Below, in pieces: positions 27,338 to 40,100 of a DNA stretch of 64,000 bases (position 1 is the stretch's first letter; every line of letters begins with the position of its first letter). The notes beneath the pieces were generated by a model, which was given only the letters and a program-made list of their open reading frames with translations, was not told the DNA's origin and searched no databases. Position numbers and translations under genes: made by a program. The DNA is from Cruorifilaria tuberocauda. Taxonomy: Eukaryota > Nematoda > Chromadorea > Rhabditida > Onchocercidae. The DNA lies in the NCBI GenBank assembly GCA_013365365.1, contig JABVXU010000161.1:1-64000 (forward strand), read 5' to 3'.

Positions 27338-28659
27338 TATCTCACTGCGCTTGAATATTTACTTCATTGAGCTAATTCGAGAAAACTGATTCGATCATAA
27401 GTCAGAGATATCGATAGGCATAAAGCACGTTTATTGGAAGAATATAACTCTTAGTTTATCTTTTCATTATAGAAAAATACATACTATAACTCTCATGACG
27501 TCTTATACTGAAAGAAAATAAAGTATGCTTATAATGAATTAGAAAAACAGTTAACTGCTAATAGATGCACTTTGAACTGATCCAAAACCATACTTTAATT
27601 TATTGAATGATAAGTCATGAATACAATTAATGTTAAAACATATGACATCAGTTGCGTAGTTCAATTCACTACTGTAAATAAGACCCTAATTTTCTACAGT
27701 TAGTCACAGTGTTGTTTAATTAGGCCTAAATTATAAATAAAATAAAAGTACTAAGAAAAAGAGTGGAATAAAAAATTTACCTTTTTAAATAGAAAAGTCG
27801 CTAAAACAAAGCGAATTAAACAAACGAAAACAAAAAACCTAAAGAAAGTGATCATTTTCTGATGAACTTGAGAGAACGTACAAAAAACGTAACTCAAATG
27901 TCGTTTGACGAGCCATTTCCATGTATTACAGAGTAGGAAGAAAATTCTTTCAGTTCGAAATGACCTTGCCACGATAAATTCAAATAAACGTATAATGAGC
28001 GCCTAAACACTTCTTCAAACATCTTTCCACATAATATTGTGCATCCTTTTATCACCCTTTTTCTCCGCAACAGTACAATACGTTCATCAATACACTGTTT
28101 GAAAGGATTTCTAGGGCATAAATCCATTCTGTCCCACAAAATAATTCCATTTGTCTTTCAAGTATATCAAGAATAAATTCAGATAAAAATTTTCAAAGAT
28201 ATTTCTTAATCTTGTGAGAAACCGTTGGCGCAATCAGCATATATATAACAGTTCTGAACCTCAAAACAAGGTCATGAGAATTAACTTACCGATATCATAA
28301 AGAGTAGTCAATAGTCACGCATGACAACACGATCCACAAAACTTAAATATACAAACTAAGTGAGCATATAAAAGAGTAAAATTTCTACATTAAACCAAGA
28401 AACGAAATATAAACGAATTTCTCACGTAACGAAACAACGAAAATTTATATATACACAATAAATGAAGTAAAAAGGACGAAATATTCTTTAAGAAAATAAA
28501 CATCCCACTTTGAAATAAATAAAACAATCAAAGCTATTTGGATTGAGTTCAACACTGGATACAGCGTGATTAACTTCACGGAAAAACATGTCCAAATAAA
28601 ATGTGTATAATTATATAATGATTTCAAAGCATTCTTTGAAAATGAAATAGAAAATTTAT

Positions 28660-28754
28660 AAAAAAACTATAATATATTTTATATTATAGTTTTTTTGATA
28701 GGCAAAGATTGCTATTTTGCTTTAAAATAAGCAAAATAGCAATCTTTGCCTATC
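28660..28754. repeat. Two perfect hairpins lying back to back
   Basis: Hairpin 1 has arms 28660-28675 and 28681-28696 (16 bp, perfect, 5-nt loop). Hairpin 2 starts at the very next base, with arms 28697-28722 and 28729-28754 (26 bp, perfect, 6-nt loop). Hairpin 2 has mixed sequence (GATAGGCAAAGATTGCTATT), so it is not mere low complexity. The pair lies about 140 bp past the stop codon of the minus-strand gene at 28893. It could be a MITE remnant, a cruciform-forming element, or a source of small RNA. Confidence 0.9.
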
Positions 28755-28892
28755 TCTTATACATTGTTAAAGTAGCAGAAGACTGTTTTAAAAAAACAAT
28801 TGATTTAATCAAAAAAAAAACACGAATGACTCAAAGCAGATCTACGATATATTAGGTAACATATTTCATACTGAAATTTACACACATACCTT

Positions 28893-31777
28893 TCATTCCT
28901 TTTGGAAAATTGATGATTCTACAAGTGACCGGGCCAGAGATGAATCAATGTTCTTTGATATAGACTCTCCAGATATCAAATGTTTTTCGATCATCGACGC
29001 AACTATCCTAGAAAAAGCGGAAGATTTATAACATAGCTATTAACAAGCTGAAAATTTTGTTAGAAGAAATTAACGTTTTCGAAAAATTTTGCACCTTGTA
29101 AGATCAATGTCAACAAAAACCATCCGCACAAAATACACATTTCCCGGTTTCGAATCAAACAAAATACATAATCGACGAGAAATGTATGAACCAATCGAAC
29201 AAATACGAGCTAGCTGAATTTTATTAAAGATTAGTAAACAACTGAATATCTCTTTGCAGCAAAAACGGTAAAATTTTGATTGATAAGACATATACTGCTT
29301 TAAGTAAAATTTGCATATTTGAAGAATAAATGCCGGATATGCTGAATCTTTCAAAAAAAAAGAAAAAATTGACCTCAATTCCAGCTGAAGTTGACAAGCC
29401 AGTTGCAGTAGATTCGAAATTTAATAATTTATGAGGAGGAATGATCGACGGAACAATTTCCAGAGATAACTTGTTTTTCAAAATTTCTTGCAATGATTTA
29501 GTCAGGGATTTATATTCAGTGTCCTCTTCCTTTTCTGTTTTACAAAACGACAGTAAGATTGTTTTCGATCGCTGCGAAATATTGTTCAAATTAAGTGCGG
29601 AAGATGACATGCTACTTGGGATACCATAAGAAGCTCCGCTGCTTAACAATCGCAGAGGCCATCTATTCGCCTTCAACGCTAAAGATTTCTTCACAAACAG
29701 AGCAATCAGTGAAGAAATGCTGTGACCTGAAATAACAGTTTTTAATACTTTTATTATCAAGCATTTGAATTACTTTTTTTTCATCACTCACCTGAAAACA
29801 TATATGAAAGAACTGATCTTCTTAACTTTCTCCAAAAAATCAACTAAAATCTAGCCTTATCTCCTTGAAAGGTTTGACTGGAAATAAATCAAATAAAAGA
29901 TTTCTGCTGTTTGGTTTGAGAACAGTAAGCAATCAAGATTAAGTTATGAAGGACTGAACAAGTTATTCCTCCTAATGAATGCTAATAATGTAAAATATTG
30001 AATTGAATCATTTATATTACCCACTGCTTCAGCTACCAAACATTTGAAATGTTGATACATTTAATGGGAAATGATATTTTCTTTTTTAGAAGATTACAAG
30101 AAAATACCGAGCACCTTTACAATAATTTCTTACGAGTCTACACCATGACAAAACTCGCAATATTTCATAAAAGAATAACAAAGAAAATGAATTGAAAAGG
30201 AATATGCCTGTTAAATAAAGCGAAGATCTTTTATGCACGCCACTGGTAAATATTGGAAAACTCTCCTTGGACATATTCACACCATCAATTATTGCACCAC
30301 GCACAAAATATGGTGGGGAAATCTATAAACAGCAAAAAAAGAAATTCAGAATATTAAATCATCTTCTAAGCAAAAGTTGGGTTTAAAGAAATAATATGTC
30401 TAACTACCTGTAGCAGCCGAGAATTACAGTTATGAGCTAACCAGCTTGGATAAGCTAATTAGTGGTTGAAAGAAAGGAGCAATAATGACGCTGACTTTGA
30501 ATTTTCGAAGAGTTTGAAAAAAAATGCAGCTTTACCAGCATGAAACAAAATCCTAGTGATAAATCAATTACGACTATTACATTGAGGACATTTTCAGTAA
30601 ATTCTTCACGGAACAGTTTTTGGAGAAAATAGTGTAAACTGGCTGGAATTCCTATGAGATGAGCACTTGAAATTGAGGGTTCTATCTGAAGAGAACAAAG
30701 TTACATCTATTGCATTTTTAAAATTAATAAAATTCAAAATAAATCTTTTAGCCTGCTCCAAAAATTTACTTCCAGTTATATTTGCATTCAAATGAGTAAT
30801 TTTATTTTAAGAAATACAAGAAATTTTATTCAGTGAAGATGATACCTTTATCATACCCGCTTTTTGCAAAAAAAAAATATGTTTGCTATTTTGTTCACAG
30901 CCAACTTTGTTAATCGAAGAAACGACATCGAGAGCACACCCACCGTTTGCTGATAAATCATTAGGCAATCTCAAAGCACCTAGAAGTCCCTCACTTTCGT
31001 TTAGCATACGCTGCCTCAATTCGTGATCACGTTTCAAATTTTCTGCATGCGACTAAAATAGTTTATGAAATTTTTTAATGAAGTTTAAACCGCGAAAATT
31101 TCAATTTAATATTACTTCATTTCGTAATTAATCAATAAAAAATTTTTGCAAAGAAAATAAAATAAAGTTTGTATATTCGCATAAATTAATTTACAAAAAG
31201 TATACCTCAATTGAAGAGTCACGCCATTTCGTATAGACATCCCACCACCTGTGATAATTCGCAGCAACACTTTCAACATCAATTTTCAGCCTTCTGAAAT
31301 ACTTTTCTAAATATTTAAGGGCTGCGATGACTGACTATGACAGAACAATCAGTCATAAGCAATTTGCATCTTACTGCTACAATGTTGCGGAAGTTCACTA
31401 AGCATCAAACTTTTAGGTTTAAAGTTTTAGAAAATTTGATTGAAGCTTGCAACGAATAATCAGAAATATCGTGAAAATAAAGTCCAAATCATAAAAAAAG
31501 GTCATTCCAAACAAATTCATTCTTAGTTCAAATTTATTAAAAATCTTATTTTATTAATCCACCAGAATATATCTTGTCAGTCAAGCTGGCTTGAATTTTA
31601 AGTCTACCTCGCTTCAATCATGCACTTAAGCCTCTTCATGTCTTCAAAACGATAGCGTAAATCCAGTAGCGGATCAACAACGTGGACTGCAGATTCATCA
31701 CTGCAAAATCGACATGCCAAATGGGTCATAGCTCTGTACGATTTGTAAACAAACACTCTAGCTCTCATGAATGTCTC
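28893..31777 (-). CDS. Uncharacterised protein with lipase-like GHSxS motif
   Basis: Exons 31608-31777, 31206-31293, 30846-31052, 30536-30685, 30208-30322, 29374-29726, 29095-29213 and 28893-29007 join in phase to 438 residues plus stop. The N-terminus is probably incomplete. The first third is polar and helical (WWDVYTKWRDSS, then a charged stretch likely to form a coiled coil). The middle has a hydrophobic strand, LNVIVVIDLSLGFCFML, then KRSSLYLTGHSISSLIALF. The last piece resembles the nucleophile elbow of class 3 lipases (usually TGHSLGG), but the G-x-S-x-G glycine is replaced by Ser. No catalytic Asp or His could be placed. The exon ending at 30208 uses a GC donor, which is needed to keep the GHS motif and the frame. 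I do not recognise the family. A lipase fold is a weak inference and an inactive relative is possible. It lies about 0.5 kb downstream of TAF10 on the same strand. Confidence 0.65.
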
Positions 31778-31945
31778 CTGAAAATTGCTTTTGCAATCTT
31801 ATTTCCTGAAGAGTCCTGCAAGTTATTGTATCTTGTGAATTGAAGGATATTCGAAATCACAGAATTTATGAATCTGTTTGCAAGAAACATCACTTCCACT
31901 TAATTTTAATTTCTTCACATTATTGAACTTCTTCAACGGAATAAC

Positions 31946-32170
31946 TTGTAAATACAACTAAAAAAGAAGTGCAAATTCTATTAAAATAATACCAGTTTCA
32001 TTGAAAAAAGATATCAAAAATTTTCCATATGAAAATGACATAAATGAATTATTCTGAGATTTAATACATACGATATCATGATATTTCAAGGCTTCTGTAA
32101 GAATTTCTGAATGATGAAAAGCAACAAAAAGAAAGAATCCATATACAAAAGGATATTCAATATGCACCAT
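31946..32170 (-). other. Candidate 5' exons of the lipase-like gene
   Basis: An ATG at 32170 opens 33 codons to a GTATGT donor after 32072, then a possible 12-nt microexon at 31946-31957 encodes LYLQ. Both keep phase 0 into the exon starting at 31777. No consensus acceptor or trans-splice site was found just upstream of the ATG, so translation may instead start inside the 31777 exon (FMRARVF). Confidence 0.3.
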
Positions 32171-32313
32171 AAAGAGATTCGTTCAAAATAGTCTCCCGCA
32201 AATACGGTAAAATGTTGAACGCAAGTACATTGAAAGAGTGAAGCAAATATTGAAATATCACACAAAGTACATAAATCCAGCACTCTACGCCTTACATGGA
32301 GAATCAATTACAG

Positions 32314-33392
32314 TCATTGAAAATAGGGGGGCCTTCTCAGTTCGATGCCATATTCAGCAAGTACGGGCTCCAGCAATTCTGAAGTCAATGTGTAACGTGT
32401 TTCTTTGGTACCTTTTTTTGTCTGACCCAATCCTTTCATTCGCGCCTAAATAGTTTCAGAAATGAACAACCTGGAAACGAGTACATGAAAAAGAAAAGAT
32501 GCCATTCGTATTTATAGGAGAGATACATTATTATTACTGTTTTTCAACTCTGTAATTAAAGTGCAAAATTTTTCATTTATAGAGAAAAGTATAACAAGCA
32601 ATACGAGCTTGTTTTTACTACCGAGAAAGATGCCCAGTTTTCTGCGCAATGGGTAAAAAAAGTGCAAATACCTGTTGCATAGCATCCAAAATAATATCCG
32701 AAGTAAACTTTTGAGCTGCAAGGGAGAAAAGACGTATAACCCGGGAATCTGCACAATCAACCCCACTTTTCTTCATGTAGTGGATTGTAACAGCATCCGG
32801 TATCGTTGGCACGTAATTGTCTAGATCATTCACAAAATCTCTAAAATTTCGGTCATTCTGTAAATCTTAAGTACTAATAAATGTGAAGTAGCGGAATTAA
32901 ACTAACTGAGAGCAACAAGATAGTATATCTTATTCAGTATCATTCTCAAAGAATAATTCTTCAAAAAATCGCTCAAAAGGAGAAAGATTCATCAAATCTC
33001 TGAAATTTATGTCAACCAAAAAAAGACTGCATTAAAATATGATAGGATTATTACGATGCAGACTTATAAGCTATGCAGAAAGCATACCAATGTTATACAC
33101 AAACTGTGATAACAATTCTTACTTTACACATAAATATATAAACATATATAAATATACATATATAAATAAATATTTGCATATAAATAAAAAGAAACCTAAG
33201 AGAGGTGCCCAGTGGAACAGAACCACTAGCAAGTAATGCTGACTGCTGTGATTCAGGAATTGATTTCTGCTGGCTGCTAATCACACGTGATGTAGAAGTG
33301 TTTGAAGGTAATACTTGCACTGCTGATGTTGCATCCTTAACTCCTCCAAACACATTTCCTAATTTGCGATCATCTGATGACTGATTGTGCAT
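32314..33392 (-). CDS. taf-10: TFIID/SAGA subunit TAF10
   Basis: Three exons (33196-33392, 32672-32840, 32314-32445) encode 165 residues. The first about 65 residues are a Ser/Gln-rich, low-complexity N-terminal arm. The rest is the conserved TAF10 histone-fold region: [20 protein letters not shown], then [18 protein letters not shown], then [20 protein letters not shown], ending RRPPYFQ. This order and the [18 protein letters not shown] signatures are diagnostic. TAF10 pairs with TAF3, TAF8 or SPT7-type partners in TFIID and in SAGA-type complexes in the nucleus. The C-terminus ends at the family's usual place. The gene is divergent from ACBD3, and another minus-strand gene follows closely downstream. 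Confidence 0.95.
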
Positions 33393-34168
33393 CCTGAAAT
33401 TCTAAAATTAACCTGAAACGTTGGCATTCACACAGATTAGTGTCTCTACAAGGAACAGTGATACTAAAGCATCCATAACCAGTAGTAAACTACGGAAGGA
33501 GATGGATCGATACTGAGCAATTTCTCTGTTAGCTCGGGTCTCTTTTTTAGAACCAACGACCGGAGACAATCCCTGACAGCCTCACGTCATCCCTTCATAT
33601 GGACGATAGTATTGCATGGCCCGGCCTCTCTTGAAACGCCATTTTGTGATTGAGTGTGCGAATGTTTGCTCTGCTATTTGTATGATTTAGTTGGTTTCTT
33701 TGTTGGTTCGCGGAGGAGGAGGAAATAAGAATTGAAATGCGTAAATGCACTGAGGCCCTTCTGCCTAATCGTTCTTTACGTAAATTATTTTTTGAAGACG
33801 GAAATATTGGTAAATGATTCTTCTCATTCAAATAGTTCTTATTTGTTTAGAAAGAGTAATTTGAATGACATTCATTGTTAGCTTGTGAATTAGATATGTT
33901 ATTTACTTTTACCTATTAAAACTGGGTTTTAATTATGTCTTAACCAATAATGGAATAGTGAATGAATTCATATTTTCATACAAGAAGAATAAAGGTGATC
34001 GCTCGTAATCATTCGGTTCAATTTTTTTGAATAATTGAAATTTATTTTTATCAGAACAGGAGCATTATATTTTTTATCGGTAACTGCCTCTTTCCATTTT
34101 TCGTCGAGTGCTTGATGGGTATTTTCATCTTATTGTCTTGCTTTATTTTTATTTAAGGTTAATCACTT
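33393..34168. promoter_or_regulatory. Shared divergent intergenic region, TAF10 / ACBD3
   Basis: The two start codons are about 780 bp apart and point away from each other, so both promoters, or one bidirectional promoter, should lie here. The part nearest TAF10 is more GC-rich than its surroundings. No individual factor site was assigned. The ACBD3 ATG follows TTTATTTAAG, which could serve as an acceptor for a 5' exon or for a spliced leader. Confidence 0.5.
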
Positions 34169-37100
34169 ATGGAAAACCAGGTACCTAAACGGGGCGGTCA
34201 CACAGCTGTTACAGAAATTGAATTAATTATGAACAAATTTGGAGCACCGTTGGAGGATGTCTACAAACTGGCCATATCTTTTTATCGAGGTATCCCAGTA
34301 CTTACCTAGTACTGATAACACTTGTCACTGATATTAATATCCGTGGAATATCAATAACATTTCATTATTATGTACCACATGATGGAAGACTATTGCATGG
34401 GACGACATCTAGAATCTCTTTTATTCCATCATGAGTGATATAAAGATGTTGTTATATACACAAAATTTAACGAAGTTTTCGTTTTTTAGCAAGAAAACAA
34501 AGTTGTGAGCTTATGGTGCCGTACGAAAAACGATTGTTATTCATGGCATATTCGAAGCAGATTCGATACGGTCCTTATGATGCAGCTGCGGATGATTCGG
34601 GATGGTTTGATCTTGTTGGAAGCGATAGAATGTAAGTGTGCTAGTAAATTTTTCGGAAAACTTTAATCGTTATCAGATGCCGTTTTTATAAATACCATTT
34701 AAATTACAAAGAGCTAATTCCTTAAATGATTTTAGAATCTTCTTCTGAAGCAGAATTATCAAACACTTTTCTGGTAAGATGTCTCAAAATTCAGTGGGTA
34801 GTGGAAATAAGCACATCTAAATAGCGCAACAAACATGTTATCAACTACTGTAATTACTGACACTTTAGATTTGCTCTAAGAGAACTTGGATTTTTGTGCA
34901 GCATATTATATATATATATATATATATATATAACTGCTTAAGTTCTGCAGAAGTCATTCCGAATTCTATTTCAATTTTGTGCAAATATGTTTGAAAAAAT
35001 AAGCAATAATAAAAAAAGGCTGCTTTTAATTCTATTTAAGTAGATGATAAAGTAATAAAGTGTGAGCAATAGAAGTTCTTGGACAAAATTCTATTCTTTC
35101 GTGTTTGGCAAGTCGAACAGATGTTTTTGAGTTTTAATATTCGGATCTATTATATTTATTTTTTCGTACACTGTCGAATCAGTTTCTGAATTTTATGGAA
35201 AAAAGCTCATCAGCTAAGAACTTCTCCTATTAAATTCGTTTTCTTTATTGATGGTTTGTTTTAAACATAGAAAGATTTAGCCTATTTGTGAAGGAACTAA
35301 ACACACATATATATAGAGATATATCATGTTATTATGGTAATAACTGAAATACATATATGCCTTTATCATGCAAAAAATTAACTTTCATTCTTGTACCCAT
35401 ATTATACAGAAACTTTTCATTCCTCTGTTACTTGGATTGATTTTTCAATAATATAAATCGATGATAAAATAGTTCATTACTGCCATCTTTGTGCGGAAAT
35501 TGTTTTTGAACCTTATTTTCCATTTTTTTTTGTATTTTTGTTCTTGTAGATTTTTTCTAATCCCTAGTTGAGAAGTATATTCTTTAGGAATTTTTCAAGC
35601 ATCCTCTTAAAAAGATTTTTGAATTTCCTTTCAGTTTACTTGTTTTTCTGTACAAATTGCTCTATAATTTTTTTCAGTCATGTCACACGCACAATAAATT
35701 AAAGAGATGAGTTTCAAAAATAATTTTTTTTTGCCGAGTTAGAGCATTTAGTTAATTGATGAAATACCGAAAAGATATTGTAAAATTCTTTATGTTGAAA
35801 TTTGTGAAAATTTTTCGATAATACAGACGTCACAGGGACGAGCAATTTCAAATATTTGTCAGTAACTCTTTATTTAAATTTTAAGTACACTGTTAATTTT
35901 TATTTAAGAACAAGCCTAATATAAAAAACGTGAAACTGTTAACTGGTATTAGTGATGTCAAATAACAAGAATTGCTTTATGCTTAATTTCCGAATTCGGA
36001 ATATCGATTATAGATTATTCTTATAGGTTTTGTTTAAATTTTTGTTCATTTCTGATCTTCCGATAGAAATAGTCACCTATTTGTCATGTTGAAGATGCTT
36101 CATTTAATCCAATCTTAATGTAGTTTCAAAAGTGTCAAGCAAATTTTAAATGGTTTTGAGCATTTTGTATGTTAATATATCCCTTTCGTTTATTTATCTT
36201 AAAATATATCCGCTAATTGTTCGTTACCAATTCTTGCTGCAAAATAACATCTGCTATGAGGGAAGATTATTATTCATGCAGATTCGAAATTAAGATCTAT
36301 AATACTAATTTAGAAAATCAAGTATTCTCAACAGTTTTTTTTAATTTATTAGAACTGCATATTTGTTTCAGAAATTTATTACAGCATTTATTTTCTGTCA
36401 TTTTACAGAGGAATTCACAAGCAGTATTTCAAGTTGCAAGATATTAAACTTCTGGGACATTTGTACCATGTGCTTCTGATATTTTTTATTCAAAGAGAAA
36501 CTCATTTTTGAAAGTTCGATTTTTCTTCGAATTTAAAAATTGCAATGTTTCCAATGATAGCGCGGATCGATACTAACAAGAAGAAAAAAGTTCATTTCTG
36601 TAGATAAATAATGTTAGGTTTATGGTTTGTGGCGTTAGAAATGCTTTCTATTGAGATTAGGGGAATTTTAACATTATTTAAGAAAGGAAGAAATCCTTAA
36701 AAATTAACTAGATTCAGTAATACTTAGCTTTTATTGGCATTTCCGATCAATCAGAAATTGCTCTCGTCTATCCAAAAAGCAAGCCCAGTCTGCACTGACT
36801 GCTGATATTTAAGGATTTTCATTCCGAAACTATTTTCCGCTATCGAACAGAGGTAATGAGCATTCTATTCTAAAACTAGTTTTAACGAATGATGAAAAAT
36901 TAATCGAATATTAATTTTTTTTTCTTTTTCGAAATGTCATTAGGCACATTGTTTAACATATTGTTTTAAATTTAGACTCTGTAGAATTTAAATGAATATA
37001 CATTTTCTCTAGAATTTTAATTAACATCAATATAACATTAGAATTTTGAGAATCAACAGAGAAGCTCAATGGCTAAAATTTTCACATTCTTTTTTTATGT

Positions 37101-40100
37101 ATCGTTAATCTGTATTTATGTAATTTGTTGTGATAAATCTTCTGCCTTTAGTACCCCTCCTAACATAAAGTATTAGCACATTTTGCCCTTGCTGTTTCCT
37201 ACATTCCTCAGTTTTGGAGGACTCGTCAAATCATTGCTTTTCGCCAATTTCGATTCATCTTCAAATTGTGTGGAAGATGATTCAGAGCAGTCTTATCAAA
37301 GTAAGAAAGTCGGCGCTTCATATCAACAACTTATCTGAGAAAGCCATCCGAAGCTAAAGATTTTCTCTTAACATCTTTTCAAACAAATTCACACCATTTA
37401 TAGGCATTTGAACATTCATTCTTTCCCTGATTCTCTTTCCTCCAATCATCGTTGGTTCACCCACCTTTTTCCACAATTCTATTTATATATATATATATAT
37501 TTAGTAATGCTTTAGTTTATTCTGCAATGACAAGAAATTTCCAATATTCTCCAAAAAAAAATCACTAAATTAGTGAAAAGTGACATATCCTGATGTCTAT
37601 TTTTTTTTATGGGGAACCATGTTTTTTTTTTGAATCTAAATTTACAACTATTTTCCAACATAAAAGTTCCTGAAATTTTAAATGCATGTAACCGTGGAAA
37701 AATTTTTTTCCTTCTTTTGGTTTGTGCTATCGACTATAGTGATAAGATGAAAAATAAGGTTTTTGTGCTACAGAACTTACCGATTGGAAATATGAATAAC
37801 GGGTAGAAAAGTAGTATGAGAGTTGTACTTCTGCCAGTGATAGTAAGACAGGTATAAAACTTGAAGACCTTAGTTCTCCATTTATTTGAATTCAAGTTGT
37901 TTCAGAAATTGAATATAATTAATAATTTATTCTGTATTGTTTCATGAATAAATAACCGATGTTCATTTTTGATGCTTCTGGTAACTTTTTTTTACACTTT
38001 ATGTGAATTAATTAACCATTTAATTGTCAAATTTAACATTTCAGGAAGGCTTGGAAAGAATTAGGCAACTTAAGTACTTCTGACGCAATGTCGGCGTTTA
38101 TCACGTTGCTCGATATTGTTTGCCCACTATTTCGTGATTTTGTCAATGAACAATTACAGTTACGGGTGAATCTCAAAAGGTTGTTTGCAATTGTTTGCAA
38201 ATTCCTATGTTACATTTTTAAGTTTTGGTCTTTTCTTGTATCAAGAATTATCTATGTGAGTTTGTACACACTGAAAGTGTTGTTTTCGGAATTACACTTG
38301 TCAAATCTTTTTGAATTTATTTAATAAGTATCTCCAAATAGTTAAATCGAATCACTGAAAATTGTCGGTTTGCAGTGAAAATAATCTTGATCAGCAGCAA
38401 AATAATATTCAATCTGATGTTTTTCAACCAATGAATGATGTGGAAAAATTTGAAGCACAGCGGTATGACTTTTGTTCGCCCCACTTCATTAGTAATTTTA
38501 TTGTACAATTTTTGTGCTACAACAGGAAAGCGTAATCCATGCTGTTCATTGAATTTGAATTTTACCTATTTCGAGTTATGTTTGCTTTACATAAGTGTGA
38601 ATGAAACGGAATTTCGTGTTATTTAAGATTCTAAATCCTTTTGTATTTAAAATCATAAGATTAGATCCAGACCAGTAATCATCATTATGAATTAGTTTTC
38701 TCTTTTACTTCACATATCATTCTGTCTTACTGAATCTATGACATTTCTTGAATTTATTCCACTGAGTTTTTGGAATTTCGAGACATTAGAGGCGGTTCGA
38801 AAAATCTCACTTTCACCTACATTGTTCTATGATCATGGTATTTTACAGACAGCAAATTCAGGAAGCTCTCAATCGTCAAACATATCACCAATTTCGAGCA
38901 TACGCTCAACAGCAGTTTGTGGGCGATCCTGTTCAGGTTTGGAGCTACTTCATCTTTGCTGGTTATTATGTCCTATATCGTATTTCTAAATGCATAGTAA
39001 CCATTGGACTAGATATATTTTTTATCATCCGCATTTATAATTTAGGTATGTTGCAGCAATTTGAATTTCTCTTATTCTCTTAATTGTAACATGGACTTAC
39101 GAGTAATGAAAAGCTTTTTTCAACCAAATTTTTTTGTAATTTTTAGTATACATTTGTTTTATGTGTGAGATAGATCAAATACTCAATTTTTCGTTCTTTA
39201 CCTAAAAGACAATCAAATAATGAAAATCATCATTTAAATACCCGTATATTAAAATCTAGAAAACATATCACGAAGACACACATGATAACCACTTATTATC
39301 GAAAGATCAAAAACATATTAATTACCGATATTACAACGCGTTGCCATTATCTGCAGTTTTGCTGTACTTCCAAGAAATTTGCTATGAAAACAAGCGGAGA
39401 AGAAATACATGATATAAAAATACGTATTGCTCAAATTTCAAAATAATTTGCCCAACGTAATTGTACATGCAGACATTTAATTGGTAGATAACGGAGTGCG
39501 TAAAAAAAACATAATTTGTAAATCATGACTTAGTTTTTGAGTGCATTTTGAATACAGAGTTTGGCCTTATAAATAATTGAATAAGAGGAGAGAAATATTT
39601 CAGTGGTAGAAACACAAAAGGAGTTGGACAACTATCTGAGATTTAAAAATTGCACTTTTTGACCAGTTCGGTTACTTCGAATAATTCGGAGATGAAAATT
39701 CATGACTGAGATAGTCTTAAAAATCCCTAGGAATTATACGAAATTGCAGTTGCCATCTATTGAAAATATCAGTTAATCATAATTTTCTGATCATTTTTTT
39801 CTTGAAGCGAGTTGAGTATATCCAGATATCTTCATGCTTACGCAACGAGTAATGTTAGTTTTAATTTGATAAATTGATCAGATCGCTCACTTGAGCTTCT
39901 ATCCGGAACGAAACGCTTGTTTTGAATATATAAATTGTTAACTGAAAGAAACGTTTGAATAACAATTAGGAATATTTTTCGTACTTATGCTGATGATTTT
40001 AGTATTGAGCATCATCTCTGATTTGTACTTCAAAAAAATCAGGCATCACTGTTTATTAGAAGTCACAGACTGTGGCCTAATTTATTTCTGTCTTTCCTAC

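Larger units (their letters stand above)
18575..28659. other. Long gene-poor stretch, no supported gene
   Basis: About 10 kb without a splice-consistent gene. It contains GA-rich tracts (near 21098-21140 and 21913-21950), CA-rich repeats (22500-22560, 23461-23473), a hexanucleotide repeat, and several single ORFs of 60-156 codons. The most protein-like are the minus-strand ORFs 23997-24467 and 24591-24863, but no acceptors place them in a gene. Regulatory or non-coding RNA content cannot be judged by eye. Confidence 0.5.

Noticed and set aside
32238..32453. 71-codon plus-strand ORF over TAF10 exon 3
   Set aside because: It is antisense to the conserved C-terminal TAF10 exon, which is clearly the coding strand.
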